Assembly (NCBI GenBank): GCA_016210495.1
Contig: JACQUC010000200.1
Span: 1 to 64,000, forward strand
Source of the DNA: Chloroflexota bacterium
Lineage (GTDB): Bacteria; Chloroflexota; FW602-bin22; JACPRP01
Direction: 5' to 3'
DNA length: 64,000 nucleotides
In this document: positions 52,290-59,471 of the stretch, piece by piece
How the letters are laid out: the number at the start of each line of letters is the position of its first letter
How positions within the stretch are numbered: position 1 is the first letter of the stretch
Notes under the pieces: model-generated
Seen by the model: the letters and a program-made list of their open reading frames with translations, nothing else
Told to the model about the DNA's origin: nothing
The model's database searches: none
Translations under genes and position numbers: made by a program

Positions 52290-52955
52290 ATGATGGATGA
52301 TATGTTGGCTTTCAGCATTGAGCAGGTCTCTCGTCTGACTGGTGTTTCGGTACGTCAACTGACGCATTGGGATAACAAGGGCTTCTTTGTAGCTCGCTAC
52401 ACTCAGGAAAACCGGCGCACCCCATTCAGTCGTGTATATTCGTTCCGTGATGTCGTCGGCCTTCGCACGCTCGCCGTTCTCCGCAATGAGCACAAAGTCT
52501 CGCTTCAAGAATTGCGGAAGGTCAAAGACTGGTTTGCAAAACACTACGACAACCCTTGGGCTGAGTTGACATTCTATGTTGGCGGTGGACACGTCTTCTT
52601 TGACGATCCCGAGTCAGGAAAACGCATGGCGGGCGTATCGCCAAGGCAACAGGTGATGACCTTCGAGATGATCAAGGTCGCTGACGAAATTCGCGAAGCT
52701 GCCATGAGACTGCGCGACCGCACACCTGATCAGATCGGACGGATCGAGCGCAATCGCTACACTCTCCACAACGCTCCAAGATTGGCCGGGACACGTATTC
52801 CCACGTCAGTGGTCTGGGACTTTCACGAAGCAGGGTACGGTGTTCACGAAATCATTAGCCAATATCCACGTCTCACCCCTGAAGACGTGCAAGAAGCGCT
52901 AGAGTACGAGAGGCAACGGCGCGAGAATGCACGTCAAGTGAAGCAAGCAAGTTAG
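52290..52955 (+). CDS. MerR-type HTH / DUF433 protein, predicted antitoxin
   Basis: 221 residues. N-terminal MerR-like helix-turn-helix (FSIEQVSRLTGVSVRQLTHWDNKGFFVARY... YSFRDVVGLRTLAVLRNEHKVSLQELRKV) and a C-terminal DUF433 domain (PRLAGTRIPTSVVWDFHEAGYGVHEIISQYPRLTPEDVQEALEYE). DUF433 proteins usually pair with a PIN-like DUF5615 toxin; that gene follows 17 bases later. Here the HTH is much longer than in the minimal DUF433 antitoxins, so it may both bind DNA and neutralise. Shine-Dalgarno ggagagga (52273-52280). Confidence 0.87.
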   Translation: MMDDMLAFSIEQVSRLTGVSVRQLTHWDNKGFFVARYTQENRRTPFSRVYSFRDVVGLRTLAVLRNEHKVSLQELRKVKDWFAKHYDNPWAELTFYVGGGHVFFDDPESGKRMAGVSPRQQVMTFEMIKVADEIREAAMRLRDRTPDQIGRIERNRYTLHNAPRLAGTRIPTSVVWDFHEAGYGVHEIISQYPRLTPEDVQEALEYERQRRENARQVKQAS

Positions 52956-52972
52956 AGTTACAAAAGATAAGA

Positions 52973-53356
52973 ATGCTTCTCCTTGTTGACGAATGCGTTC
53001 CTGTCGATGTTGGCAGGGTCCTAGCTGGGCGCGGTCATGATGTGAGATTTGTGCGCGAGTACTTCGGGTCTGGGACTAAAGACCCTGTTATTAGTATAGG
53101 CGGCGATTTCATGGGCGCTGTTGTCGTTACTCTGGACAAAGATTTCCGTTCTCTTGTTAAGCGAGTGGCACGAGGAGAACGGCAAAGCTTCCGCAAGTTG
53201 GGCCGCATTAGCCTTCGATGCAGCCCTGTGAGGGCGACCCAGCGTGTGAAAGCGCTTGCTGAATGGATTGAATTTGCGTACCTTCAAGCTCAGAAGTCCT
53301 CAGACAAACGGATGATCATACAGATTACTGAGACAAACTTTACCGCCGTATGTTAG
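52973..53356 (+). CDS. DUF5615 PIN-like protein, predicted toxin
   Basis: 127 residues. The Mut7-C/DUF5615 PIN-like fold: LLLVDECVPVDVGRVLAGRGHDVRFVREYF with the first Asp-Glu pair, then AVVVTLDKDFRSLVKRV with the second acidic pair and a final beta strand. Typical DUF5615 toxins are thought to be ribonucleases. It is the partner of the upstream DUF433 protein, in the usual order. A weak Shine-Dalgarno is present. Loss of toxin function cannot be excluded, but all motifs are intact. Confidence 0.88.
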   Translation: MLLLVDECVPVDVGRVLAGRGHDVRFVREYFGSGTKDPVISIGGDFMGAVVVTLDKDFRSLVKRVARGERQSFRKLGRISLRCSPVRATQRVKALAEWIEFAYLQAQKSSDKRMIIQITETNFTAVC

Positions 53357-53423
53357 GTTTTGAAAGAATTCCCTTGGCACCGAAATGGCACCCAAATTCC
53401 TGAACCGTACTTGGTCGCCATGA

Positions 53424-53452
53424 CCTTTTGTCGTTTCGGTCGTTTATGTCGT
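53424..53452 (+). repeat. Iteron-like motif, copy 3
   Basis: ccttttgtcgtttcggtcgtttatgtcgt, three gtcgt units nine bases apart. It differs from copy 1 (read on the minus strand) at only four bases. Confidence 0.6.
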
Positions 53453-53520
53453 AGGCGCAAAGGGCAGCAGCCAGATGCGTGAGTTCCTCCCGCGTTGACG
53501 GGAAGTGGTATAATATGTGC

Positions 53521-53548
53521 TGACACCAAAACTGACACCAAAACTAAC
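53521..53548. promoter_or_regulatory. Candidate integrase arm-type sites, right end (two overlapping copies)
   Basis: tgacaccaaaactgac (53521-53536) and tgacaccaaaactaac (53533-53548), direct repeats sharing their motif with 41172-41187 at the left end. Confidence 0.5.
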
Positions 53549-53646
53549 AACACGCACTAGCACGGGGGCGGATGGGCTAAGATATTAAGGGCTGATACAT
53601 CAACCAATTATCACGTGGCAGCACGCAGCAACACGCCTGTATCGTC

Positions 53647-53716
53647 CTTCAAAACCGTTGCGAGGCATCTGCGGGATGTCTCGGGTGGGTTCGACTCCCA
53701 CGCACCCCCGCCAAAA
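53647..53716. repeat. attR, right copy of the tRNA-Sec attachment-site repeat
   Basis: 70 bases identical to 41011-41080. The bases before it (acacgcctg...atcgtc) differ from the tRNA gene, and match those before the decayed third copy at 54952. Lacks the tRNA 5' half, so it is not a functional tRNA gene. Confidence 0.9.
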
Positions 53717-53776
53717 GAGAGGGCCTGCCTGCCGTGCAGGTCTGAAAGATGTCAATAGATGTGAATTGAGGGCTTA

Positions 53777-53805
53777 TTGACATGGGCTAGCTGGGGTGGT
53801 ACATT
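53777..53805 (+). promoter_or_regulatory. Sigma-70 promoter for the DUF3467 operon
   Basis: Perfect -35 TTGACA (53777-53782), 17-base spacer, TACATT (53800-53805), about 61 bases before the ATG at 53867. Confidence 0.7.
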
Positions 53806-53866
53806 GCACTGAGGTGTTTGTCAAACTCTGGCTTGCCAATTGCAGCATACTTGCAAGGAGATTCTT

Positions 53867-54208
53867 ATGGCTGCAGAGAAACCGAAGAAGCAGGAAAACA
53901 CAGAGAAACAGGGCCTTGCGCTCCCACTCGAATGGTATGTTCCAGAAAGCATTATTAGCCGATACGCGACTAATATGGCCGTTCAGTTTTCTGGCCAAGA
54001 ATTCATCATTTCTTTCTTTGAGGCGCGGCCACCGTTGGTAATCGGTTCACCAGATGTCGTGAAAAAGGAATTGGAGCAAATGCAGGCTGTGCGGGCTGAA
54101 TGCGTTGCCAGGATCATCGTATCAAAGGAACGAATGCCGGTCTTCGTCAATGTCCTCCAACAGCAGATTCAACGATCTCTAGGCCACGTCGATGAGGAGC
54201 CAGATTAG
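53867..54208 (+). CDS. DUF3467 family protein
   Basis: 113 residues, ATG at 53867 with aaggag (53855-53860). The conserved DUF3467 core is visible: LPLEWYVPESIISRYATNMAVQFSGQEFIISFFEARPPLV, then a helix and ARIIVSKERMPVFVNVLQQQIQRSLG. The function of DUF3467 is unknown; it is a small protein often found alone or in small operons. Here it is the first of three overlapping genes in a segment between two att copies. Its 3' end overlaps the ORF at 54192. Confidence 0.8.
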   Translation: MAAEKPKKQENTEKQGLALPLEWYVPESIISRYATNMAVQFSGQEFIISFFEARPPLVIGSPDVVKKELEQMQAVRAECVARIIVSKERMPVFVNVLQQQIQRSLGHVDEEPD

Positions 54209-54608
54209 CTTTATGGACACCGCGATTGTTGCGGCGGGAAGCACGGATGCACATCGGTTGGTAACTCGTGCTGCCGAGGTGTCTGGGGGCTACTATCGAG
54301 TATCTCCGCTTGTCATTCTCGGCGGCCTTGCTGTGCCGGGGTGGCTAATTACTCAAGATTTGCCGGTAAGACTTGAGCAGGAGCAAGACGGCACTTTCAT
54401 CGCATCTGATGATGTTTTCGCTGTTTATGGCACAGCAGATACATTAGCCGACGCCGTTGAAGATTACGTTATTTCCCTGATCGAATATTATGAACTCCTA
54501 AACACACCGCCCATGAGTCAAGAAACCAGGTTGCTCCTCCAACGACTCCGGCGCTACCTACGTCCTATCGAAGACTTGGAGCCAATCTATGCCACGCAAG
54601 CCGCGTGA
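54192..54608 (+). CDS. Hypothetical protein, second gene of the DUF3467 operon
   Basis: 138 residues from ATG 54192 (overlapping the DUF3467 stop), or 131 from ATG 54213, which has gaggag upstream. Unknown family. Beta-rich centre (LVILGGLAVPGWLITQDLPVRLEQEQDGTFIASDDVFAVYGTADTLADAVEDYVISLIEYYELL) looks like a HicB/DUF-like swapped-hairpin or partner-binding domain; helical C terminus. The overlap and the following small basic protein suggest a toxin-antitoxin-like arrangement, but no known family is confirmed. Confidence 0.65.
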   Translation: MRSQISFMDTAIVAAGSTDAHRLVTRAAEVSGGYYRVSPLVILGGLAVPGWLITQDLPVRLEQEQDGTFIASDDVFAVYGTADTLADAVEDYVISLIEYYELLNTPPMSQETRLLLQRLRRYLRPIEDLEPIYATQAA

Positions 54609-54891
54609 TATAGAAGACCTACTCCAGGGTAAGTTCGGATTTTCGAAAGCCAGGAGTCGAAGTCCAGATCACAGATGGTGCGAACTCGAATTGCCAGGGC
54701 TGCCGAAGATTGCGACAATGGTATCGCACAACAAATCGGATGTTGGCGCCAACTTGGAGGCCAAGATGGCTCGCCAGCTCAGGGTGAAGAAACCGTATTT
54801 TGATGCAATGATGGGTTGTTCGCGCAGTCGTGAAGACTACTATGCCCAAGTAAGAGAATCCCCCTATCCACCCTTTGAGATTGGTTTTTGA
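54589..54891 (+). CDS. Hypothetical small basic protein, third gene of the DUF3467 operon
   Basis: 100 residues, overlapping the previous gene by 20 bases (ATGCCACGCAAGCCGCGTGA). Basic, without known motif: MPRKPRDIEDLLQGKFGFSKA, the block HRWCELELPGLPKIATMVSHNKSDVGANLEAKMARQLRV, then FDAMMGCSRSREDYYAQV. The pattern of a C-rich, strand-turn-strand core with HNKSDVG and a C-terminal helix is reminiscent of HicA-like or RelE-like toxin folds, but this is only a resemblance. It might be the effector of the cassette. Confidence 0.62.
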   Translation: MPRKPRDIEDLLQGKFGFSKARSRSPDHRWCELELPGLPKIATMVSHNKSDVGANLEAKMARQLRVKKPYFDAMMGCSRSREDYYAQVRESPYPPFEIGF

Positions 54892-54951
54892 CCCATGTTC
54901 CTACTTAGTTTTAGCTGCGGAAGTTAGGCTAGCCGACACGCCTGGATCGTC

Positions 54952-55017
54952 CTTCAAAACCATTGCGAGGTACCTGCGGCGTGTCTCAGGTGGGTTCACT
55001 CCCACGCACGGCGGCCA
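54952..55017. repeat. Decayed third attachment-site copy
   Basis: Starts cttcaaaacc and ends ggcca, like the 70-bp att repeats, with about a dozen mismatches and one deletion. The upstream sequence acacgcctg-atcgtc matches that of attR. It marks the right end of an older insertion. Confidence 0.8.
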
Positions 55018-55162
55018 AGAGGGCCGCTATAGGGACGGCGTACCCTATTTTTGGCTGTAAGAGGGCAAAGGTTAGGGACGGCGCCAAAGAGCGGCTTCTG
55101 AGCCCAAGAAGCTGATGCTGCCATAATGCTGTCAAGCGGCGCTAGGGCGGCAAGAAGGACGT

Positions 55163-55300
55163 ATGCCAAAGCGTTCCCCCGGCGACGGTTCTGTTGTCCA
55201 CCGGCAAGATGCACGGTGGCAGGCTAGCCTACAGCAAGGCGGGAGGCAGGTACCCCAAGCATGTGTGGTCGATCCGTGCGGCCGACATGTGTGGGCGAAG
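55163..55300 (+). pseudogene. Remnant of a tyrosine-integrase N terminus
   Basis: MPKRSPGDGSVVHRQDARWQASLQQGGRQ has the layout of an integrase arm-binding domain (compare MARRGPGEGSINKSKRKDGRYMARITLDDGKRK of the intact integrase at 41204). After that the frame breaks: the next expected block (GGRYPKHVW) continues in another frame and no catalytic domain follows. Probably the integrase of an older element at this tRNA locus. Confidence 0.6.
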
Positions 55301-55377
55301 GCCTTGAGGGTCTGTGTCGGACCTGATTGCAGTGGGGCCGCCCGATGTGCGAACCAACATGAAAGAGGAGGACAAGC

Positions 55378-55548
55378 TTGTCGGATGAATTACGCCGCTG
55401 CACGATTTGCGGCAAACTGCTGAACATACGAGACGCGAAGGTTCAGGCCCTTTTCGATTCTGACCCGCAGGCCACAGGGCGGTTGGTCGGTAGAGGGTTC
55501 GCACACAAAGAATGTCTTGAGAAAATCAGACGAGGCAAAATTCCGTAA
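55378..55548 (+). CDS. Small protein with CxxC/HxxxC zinc-finger-like motif
   Basis: 56 residues from a TTG start after gaggagg (55366-55372). Residues RRCTICGKLLNI (CxxC) and FAHKECLEK (His and Cys) could bind one zinc. No further family assignment. Lies between the integrase remnant and the chagasin-like gene. Confidence 0.55.
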   Translation: MSDELRRCTICGKLLNIRDAKVQALFDSDPQATGRLVGRGFAHKECLEKIRRGKIP

Positions 55549-55774
55549 ATGACGCAGAGGCCCGATGCGCCTAATTGCGGTTGCTATTGTGCTGCACTGG
55601 GTGCAAATCTGCCTTGAACCGCTGCGCAAGCCCTCTTTGCCGGCAATACTCCTCCTTGACAACCGAGCCAGGGTACTGTAACATCCCTCCATGCTTGGGA
55701 GAAGAAAAGGGCTTCCAGCCAATCTGGACTCCGGCTCAATGCACTGGCCATTTTCAGCGCCAGAACATGGACGA

Positions 55775-56236
55775 ATGGCATCCCCAACTGATTTGGAAAG
55801 GTCGTGCCGTAAACTGAAGCGGGGCTTGGCCGTGGTGGGGCTTCTGACTGCGATGCTGCCATCTCTGCTCGCCTGCGCGTCATCACCGAAGCAAGTGGCC
55901 GTCGAGGCGTCCTGCGAGGAGCTGAGTGGGGAGCGCACCATCACTAGGGACGTCGAGCTTGCCGTTGGCGACTCGCTGACCGTTACACTTTGCTCGAACC
56001 CCACCACGGGGTTCCAATGGGAACCGGCCCAGGTGACGAATGCGGGCGTGCTGCGCCAGACCGAGAGCCGATACGTGGCCCCAGAGGCCAACCGTCCGGG
56101 GGCTGCAGGCAGGATGCTATGGGCTTTCAAGCCACTGAAGCCGGGCAACGCCACGGTTTCTCTGGATTACAGCCGACCCTGGCAAGGTGGCGAAAAAGCT
56201 GCCTGGAAATTCGTTTTGAACGTCCTCATCAAGTAG
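55775..56236 (+). CDS. Chagasin-like (I42 family) protease inhibitor, lipoprotein
   Basis: 153 residues from ATG 55775 (the frame runs up to 55691). Signal peptide with lipobox-like RGLAVVGLLTAMLPSLLACAS, the Cys being the lipidation site. The mature part matches the I42 inhibitor fold: SLTVTLCSNPTTGFQWEPAQV (NPTTGF loop), GRMLWAFKPLKPGNATVSLDYSRPW (the RPW loop). These loops block papain-like cysteine proteases. Likely surface-anchored, perhaps protecting against secreted proteases. It is followed five bases later by rmuC. Confidence 0.87.
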   Translation: MASPTDLERSCRKLKRGLAVVGLLTAMLPSLLACASSPKQVAVEASCEELSGERTITRDVELAVGDSLTVTLCSNPTTGFQWEPAQVTNAGVLRQTESRYVAPEANRPGAAGRMLWAFKPLKPGNATVSLDYSRPWQGGEKAAWKFVLNVLIK

Positions 56237-56240
56237 GCTG

Positions 56241-57347
56241 GTGACAACAGCGATGGACACGCCATTACTCGTCGTCCTGACCCTCTTGGTCGTCGCCTTG
56301 CTCATTCTGGTCGCCATCGCGTTGCTCCGCAAACCGCAAGGCCTGGCCGAGCTTTCAGCTTCGCTGCAGAACCTGGCGCAGGTCCAGATCGAGCTCACAC
56401 GGCTGTCCGAAAGAGTCCAGAGCATGGAGCAAGGGCAGACCCGTGTGAGCCAGGGCATCGGCGCCCTCCAAACCGGCCTTGTAGAAACGTCCACCGTGGC
56501 CCGAGGGCTCAGCGAAACCACGTCAGCCATCCGCGATGAGCTGGCGCGCGCCAAGACAGACCTCACGGACTTGCAGGCGCGCGCCAGGGCGCGTCAGGAC
56601 CTCGAATACCAGATGGCCGAATCGGTGCGGCGACTGGAGGCGGTTATCGCCGGCACTCAAACCAAAGGCGCTGCCGGCGAGAACATCCTGGAAGCGGTGT
56701 TTGCCAATTTCCCGCCCGATTGGCAGGTGCGCGGCTTCAAAGTTGGCAACAAGATCGTCGAGTTTGGCCTTCGCCTGCCCAATAACCTGGTGCTGCCCAT
56801 CGACAGCAAGTGGCCGGCGACCGATCTACTGGAACGGCTTGCGTGTTGTGACAGCTCTGACGAAAGGCAATCCCTCAAGGGTCAGATTGAGAAAACGGTA
56901 TCCGAGAAGGCGAAAGAGGTTACCAAGTACATCGATCCCAATGTAACGGTCAACTTCGGCATTGCCGTGGTTCCGGACGCAGTGTACGATCTTTGCTCCT
57001 CTGCCCAGATAGATGCCTACAAGAACAACGTCGTCCTCGTAAGTTACAGCCTTTTCGTACCTTATCTCTTACTGGTCTTCCAGACCATACTGAAAAGCTC
57101 GCAGACCCTCGATCCTCAGAGACTGGATGCCTATTTGCAGAGCGCTCGCGATGCGATCGATCATCTGCAGCGAGAGCTCGAAGGCCCAATACCCGACGCC
57201 ATAACCAGGCTAACGAACTCCCGTAGTAGAATGGCCGGCCAGATCAGCAAGCTCAGCACCGGCCTAGTGGGTCTCCAGGTTGCTTCTGTCCAGGCGCCTT
57301 CGACGCTGGCCGCGCTGCCCGAAGCCCCCTGCGAGATTCAAGCTTGA
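56241..57347 (+). CDS. rmuC: DNA recombination protein RmuC
   Basis: 368 residues from GTG 56241 or 364 from ATG 56253. N-terminal membrane helix (LLVVLTLLVVALLILVAIALL) and coiled coil (LAELSASLQNLAQVQIELTRLSERVQSMEQG), then the RmuC nuclease-like domain (GAAGENILEAVFANFPPDWQVRGFKVGNKIVEFGLRLPNNLVLPIDSKWP... VSEKAKEVTKYIDPNVTVNFGIAVVPDAVYD). RmuC limits rearrangements at inverted repeats. Adjacent to the chagasin-like gene but without obvious functional link. Confidence 0.92.
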   Translation: MTTAMDTPLLVVLTLLVVALLILVAIALLRKPQGLAELSASLQNLAQVQIELTRLSERVQSMEQGQTRVSQGIGALQTGLVETSTVARGLSETTSAIRDELARAKTDLTDLQARARARQDLEYQMAESVRRLEAVIAGTQTKGAAGENILEAVFANFPPDWQVRGFKVGNKIVEFGLRLPNNLVLPIDSKWPATDLLERLACCDSSDERQSLKGQIEKTVSEKAKEVTKYIDPNVTVNFGIAVVPDAVYDLCSSAQIDAYKNNVVLVSYSLFVPYLLLVFQTILKSSQTLDPQRLDAYLQSARDAIDHLQRELEGPIPDAITRLTNSRSRMAGQISKLSTGLVGLQVASVQAPSTLAALPEAPCEIQA

Positions 57348-57362
57348 GTGGTAGAAGCAGGT

Positions 57363-58931
57363 TCAAACCCGCCCACGATCGAGCGCTAGCGTGAAGTAAA
57401 GTGTGGTTCCCTTCCCCACCTCGCTCTCAACCCATATTCGTCCACCGTGTGCCTCGACGAGCATCTTCGTGGCATAAAGCCCCAGGCCCAAGCCTTCGAC
57501 TCTTCTCGCGCCTCTGGCCCGGTAGAACCGCTCAAAAAGGTGCGGCAAATCCTTCCGGGTAATGCCCGGACCACGGTCCGTCACCGACACCAGCATCTCC
57601 CCCTGGATTATCCCGGCCTTGAGCGTGACCTCGGTCTCGTGCTCCGAGTACTTCAGCGCGTTGGTTAGCAGGTTTGTCAGAATGCGCTCGAGCCGATCCG
57701 GGTCGGCGTCCACGGCCGGCAGGCCTGCTGGCATGTCCACCCGAATCCGCTCGACATCCACCACTCCTTTCGCTGGCTTTAGCAGCTCCAGCACGAGAGA
57801 TCTCAGGTCAACAGTCTCTTTCTCAAGCTCCAACTGGCCGGTCTCCAGCCGCGCCGAGTCCACCAGGTCTTGAATCATCAGGTTAATCCGTTTGGCATTG
57901 CTTACGATAGAAGTCGCGGAGGCGCGTACGACGTCTTCCAGATCCACAAATCGCTGGATCATCTGCGCCTGCCCCTGAACGATTTGCAGCGGATTCCGCA
58001 GGTCGTGTGAGACCAGCCAGACGTACTCTTCTCGGAATTGCTCCGCCCGCTTTCGTTCGGTGATGTCTTGAATCATCCCCAGGCCATACAGTGGCTGGCC
58101 GTCCGCGCCTCGAATCAACGAAGCGGTCAGATTGATCCATAAGGTCATCCCGTTCTTGTTGACATAGCGCTTGTCGACTGTGTAGTGTTGTATCTCTCCT
58201 CTAAACAGTTGTGCTGCCAGTGCCACGTCCTTGTCGACGTCCTCGAGATGGGTTATGTCGGGGAACGTAAGTGACATCAGTTCCTGCTCCGTGTAGCCGA
58301 CCATCCGGCAGAGCATCGGGTTGACGCTGACGAACCTGTAGTCCAGGCCGACTATGGCCATCCCCAGCGGCCCTTCCTCAAAGACCTTGCGGAATCGCTG
58401 CTCGCTCTCCCGAAGCGCTTCCTCCGCCTTTTTGCTCTCCGTGATGTCACGCGCCACGCTGAGCGCCGCTACGACGTTACCTGTCGCATCCCGGATCGGG
58501 GCGCCGCTCACGCTCAGGTAACGGTCGCCTCTGCCACCGAAAGGCGTGATCAAAACCACGGCGTTCGTGAAGCTCTCACCACGGAGCGCACGACTCATCG
58601 GCATTTCCTCTGGTGGCATTGGCGCGCCATCGGGACGCCGTGGCTTCAGCAACCGCCTGTATTCGGCGAGGGAGCGCGAAGCCTCCTCCTTGCTTCTGGC
58701 TCCAATTAAGCTTGCGAAGCTCCTGTTCACCACCAGGAGATTCCCTGACGGGTCGGCCACGTATACAGACTCGGACATCGTATCCAGGATGGTCTCCAGC
58801 AGCGAACTGTGGCTGTCGAGCGCCAGTTCGGGCGAGATGGCGCCCGATGCCTCGTCCGTCGCCCGTGAATGGGGCGCGCGCGCCCCCTCGCCGGGTCTTT
58901 TCACTTGCCCTGTCCCCGGATTTCTCGCCAT
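57363..58931 (-). CDS. PAS-domain sensor histidine kinase
   Basis: 522 residues, no membrane helix. Two PAS/PAC units (SSLLETILDTMSESVYVADPSGNLLVVNRSF... and FRKVFEEGPLGMAIVGLDYRFVSVNPMLCRMVGYTEQELM... WINLTASLIRGADGQPLYGLGMIQDIT), a HisKA domain with His309 in YVWLVSHDLRNPLQIVQGQAQ, and an HATPase_c with NLLTNALKYS (N box), VSVTDRGPGI (G1) and GLGLGLYATKMLVEAHGGRIWV (G2). No cognate response regulator is adjacent. The ATG start is at 58931; it converges with rmuC at a 15-base gap. Confidence 0.93.
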   Translation of the reverse strand: MARNPGTGQVKRPGEGARAPHSRATDEASGAISPELALDSHSSLLETILDTMSESVYVADPSGNLLVVNRSFASLIGARSKEEASRSLAEYRRLLKPRRPDGAPMPPEEMPMSRALRGESFTNAVVLITPFGGRGDRYLSVSGAPIRDATGNVVAALSVARDITESKKAEEALRESEQRFRKVFEEGPLGMAIVGLDYRFVSVNPMLCRMVGYTEQELMSLTFPDITHLEDVDKDVALAAQLFRGEIQHYTVDKRYVNKNGMTLWINLTASLIRGADGQPLYGLGMIQDITERKRAEQFREEYVWLVSHDLRNPLQIVQGQAQMIQRFVDLEDVVRASATSIVSNAKRINLMIQDLVDSARLETGQLELEKETVDLRSLVLELLKPAKGVVDVERIRVDMPAGLPAVDADPDRLERILTNLLTNALKYSEHETEVTLKAGIIQGEMLVSVTDRGPGITRKDLPHLFERFYRARGARRVEGLGLGLYATKMLVEAHGGRIWVESEVGKGTTLYFTLALDRGRV

Positions 58932-58996
58932 GACTCTATTTGCCTATACCAAGCGTCTTTGGACACACCTACCGCCTGTGGTGAGGCAGGTGGTCT

Positions 58997-59320
58997 CTAC
59001 ATCTTCACCTGATACGGTGTCGCCGCCGCTTTCCGCATCGCCTCCGTGGCTCTATCAGGCGTGATGAGGACCGTGGTTTTGACAGCTTTGAACGCGCCGG
59101 TGGCGGCGAGCGAAATCGGGAAAGCCGCCGCGGCAGCCTCATCAGGTGCCTCGAAGACCACCACAGTGTCGTACTCGCCGAACGCGAAATAGAAGCTCAC
59201 CAGTTTGCAGCCCAGCTTCTGCAGCCCCTCTCTTATCACCTGCGTCCGGTCCTGAGGATTTCTGGTGAGCTTCGCCCAGCTCTCCGGCGTGTATGCCGCT
59301 TGCAGCATGTACAGACTCAT
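58997..59320 (-). CDS. GYD-domain protein
   Basis: 107 residues. Full-length GYD domain: MLQAAYTPESWAKLTRNPQDRTQVIREGLQKLGCKLVSFYFAFGEYDTVVVFEAPDEAAAAAFPISLAATGAFKAVKTTVLI. The family is a small ferredoxin-like fold of unknown function. ATG at 59320 with aggaggt upstream (on the minus strand). It lies divergently from the FMN oxidase gene. Confidence 0.9.
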   Translation of the reverse strand: MSLYMLQAAYTPESWAKLTRNPQDRTQVIREGLQKLGCKLVSFYFAFGEYDTVVVFEAPDEAAAAAFPISLAATGAFKAVKTTVLITPDRATEAMRKAAATPYQVKM

Positions 59321-59471
59321 CTCGGACCTCCTTTCTTGTGCTTGGGGCAGGCGCGCTCCTTGCTATGTAAACAAGCTTACGTTGCTGCAATATTCATGCC
59401 AGCCAGGTAGATTGGCATCCTTGACACTCTCCCGAAGCATTGCTATGATGACCGCCACAGGAGGAGACGTA

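Larger units (their letters stand above)
41011..53716. mobile_element. Integrative element inserted in tRNA-Sec (about 12.7 kb)
   Basis: Bounded by exact 70-bp direct repeats of the tRNA-Sec 3' part. Next to attL is a tyrosine integrase on the minus strand. Then follow a zinc-ribbon-like protein, an excisionase with its own promoter, a primase-polymerase and four small phage-like genes. Subtilisin-type cargo on the opposite strand, an IS630-type insertion and a MerR-DUF433/DUF5615 pair fill the right half. No capsid, terminase, relaxase or conjugation genes are seen. The repeat tgacaccaaaact occurs at 41172, 53521 and 53533, near both ends, as expected for integrase arm sites. It is therefore a site-specific, probably replicating, non-self-packaging element. 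Confidence 0.88.
53357..53866. other. Right end of the element, attR and the start of a second segment
   Basis: 510 bases without a gene. Contains iteron-like motif copy 3 (53424-53452), two arm-type repeats (53521-53548), attR (53647-53716), and the promoter for the next operon (53777-53805). Confidence 0.7.
54892..55377. other. Decayed att copy and integrase remnant region
   Basis: No intact gene in 486 bases. It contains the third att copy (54952-55017), element-end-like sequence after it (agggacggcgtaccctattttt, resembling gcgccgtccctatttta after attL), and a broken integrase start (55163-55300). Confidence 0.65.

Noticed and set aside
53647..53716. A second tRNA-Sec gene.
   Set aside because: Only the 3' part is present, without a 5' acceptor strand or D arm. 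It is the right attachment site of the element.
41011..53716. Calling the element a prophage.
   Set aside because: No capsid, portal, terminase, tail or lysis gene could be recognised in any frame.
55163..55423. A complete small protein at 55163.
   Set aside because: Its first ~30 residues resemble an integrase arm domain but the frame breaks afterward and no catalytic part follows, so it is a remnant.
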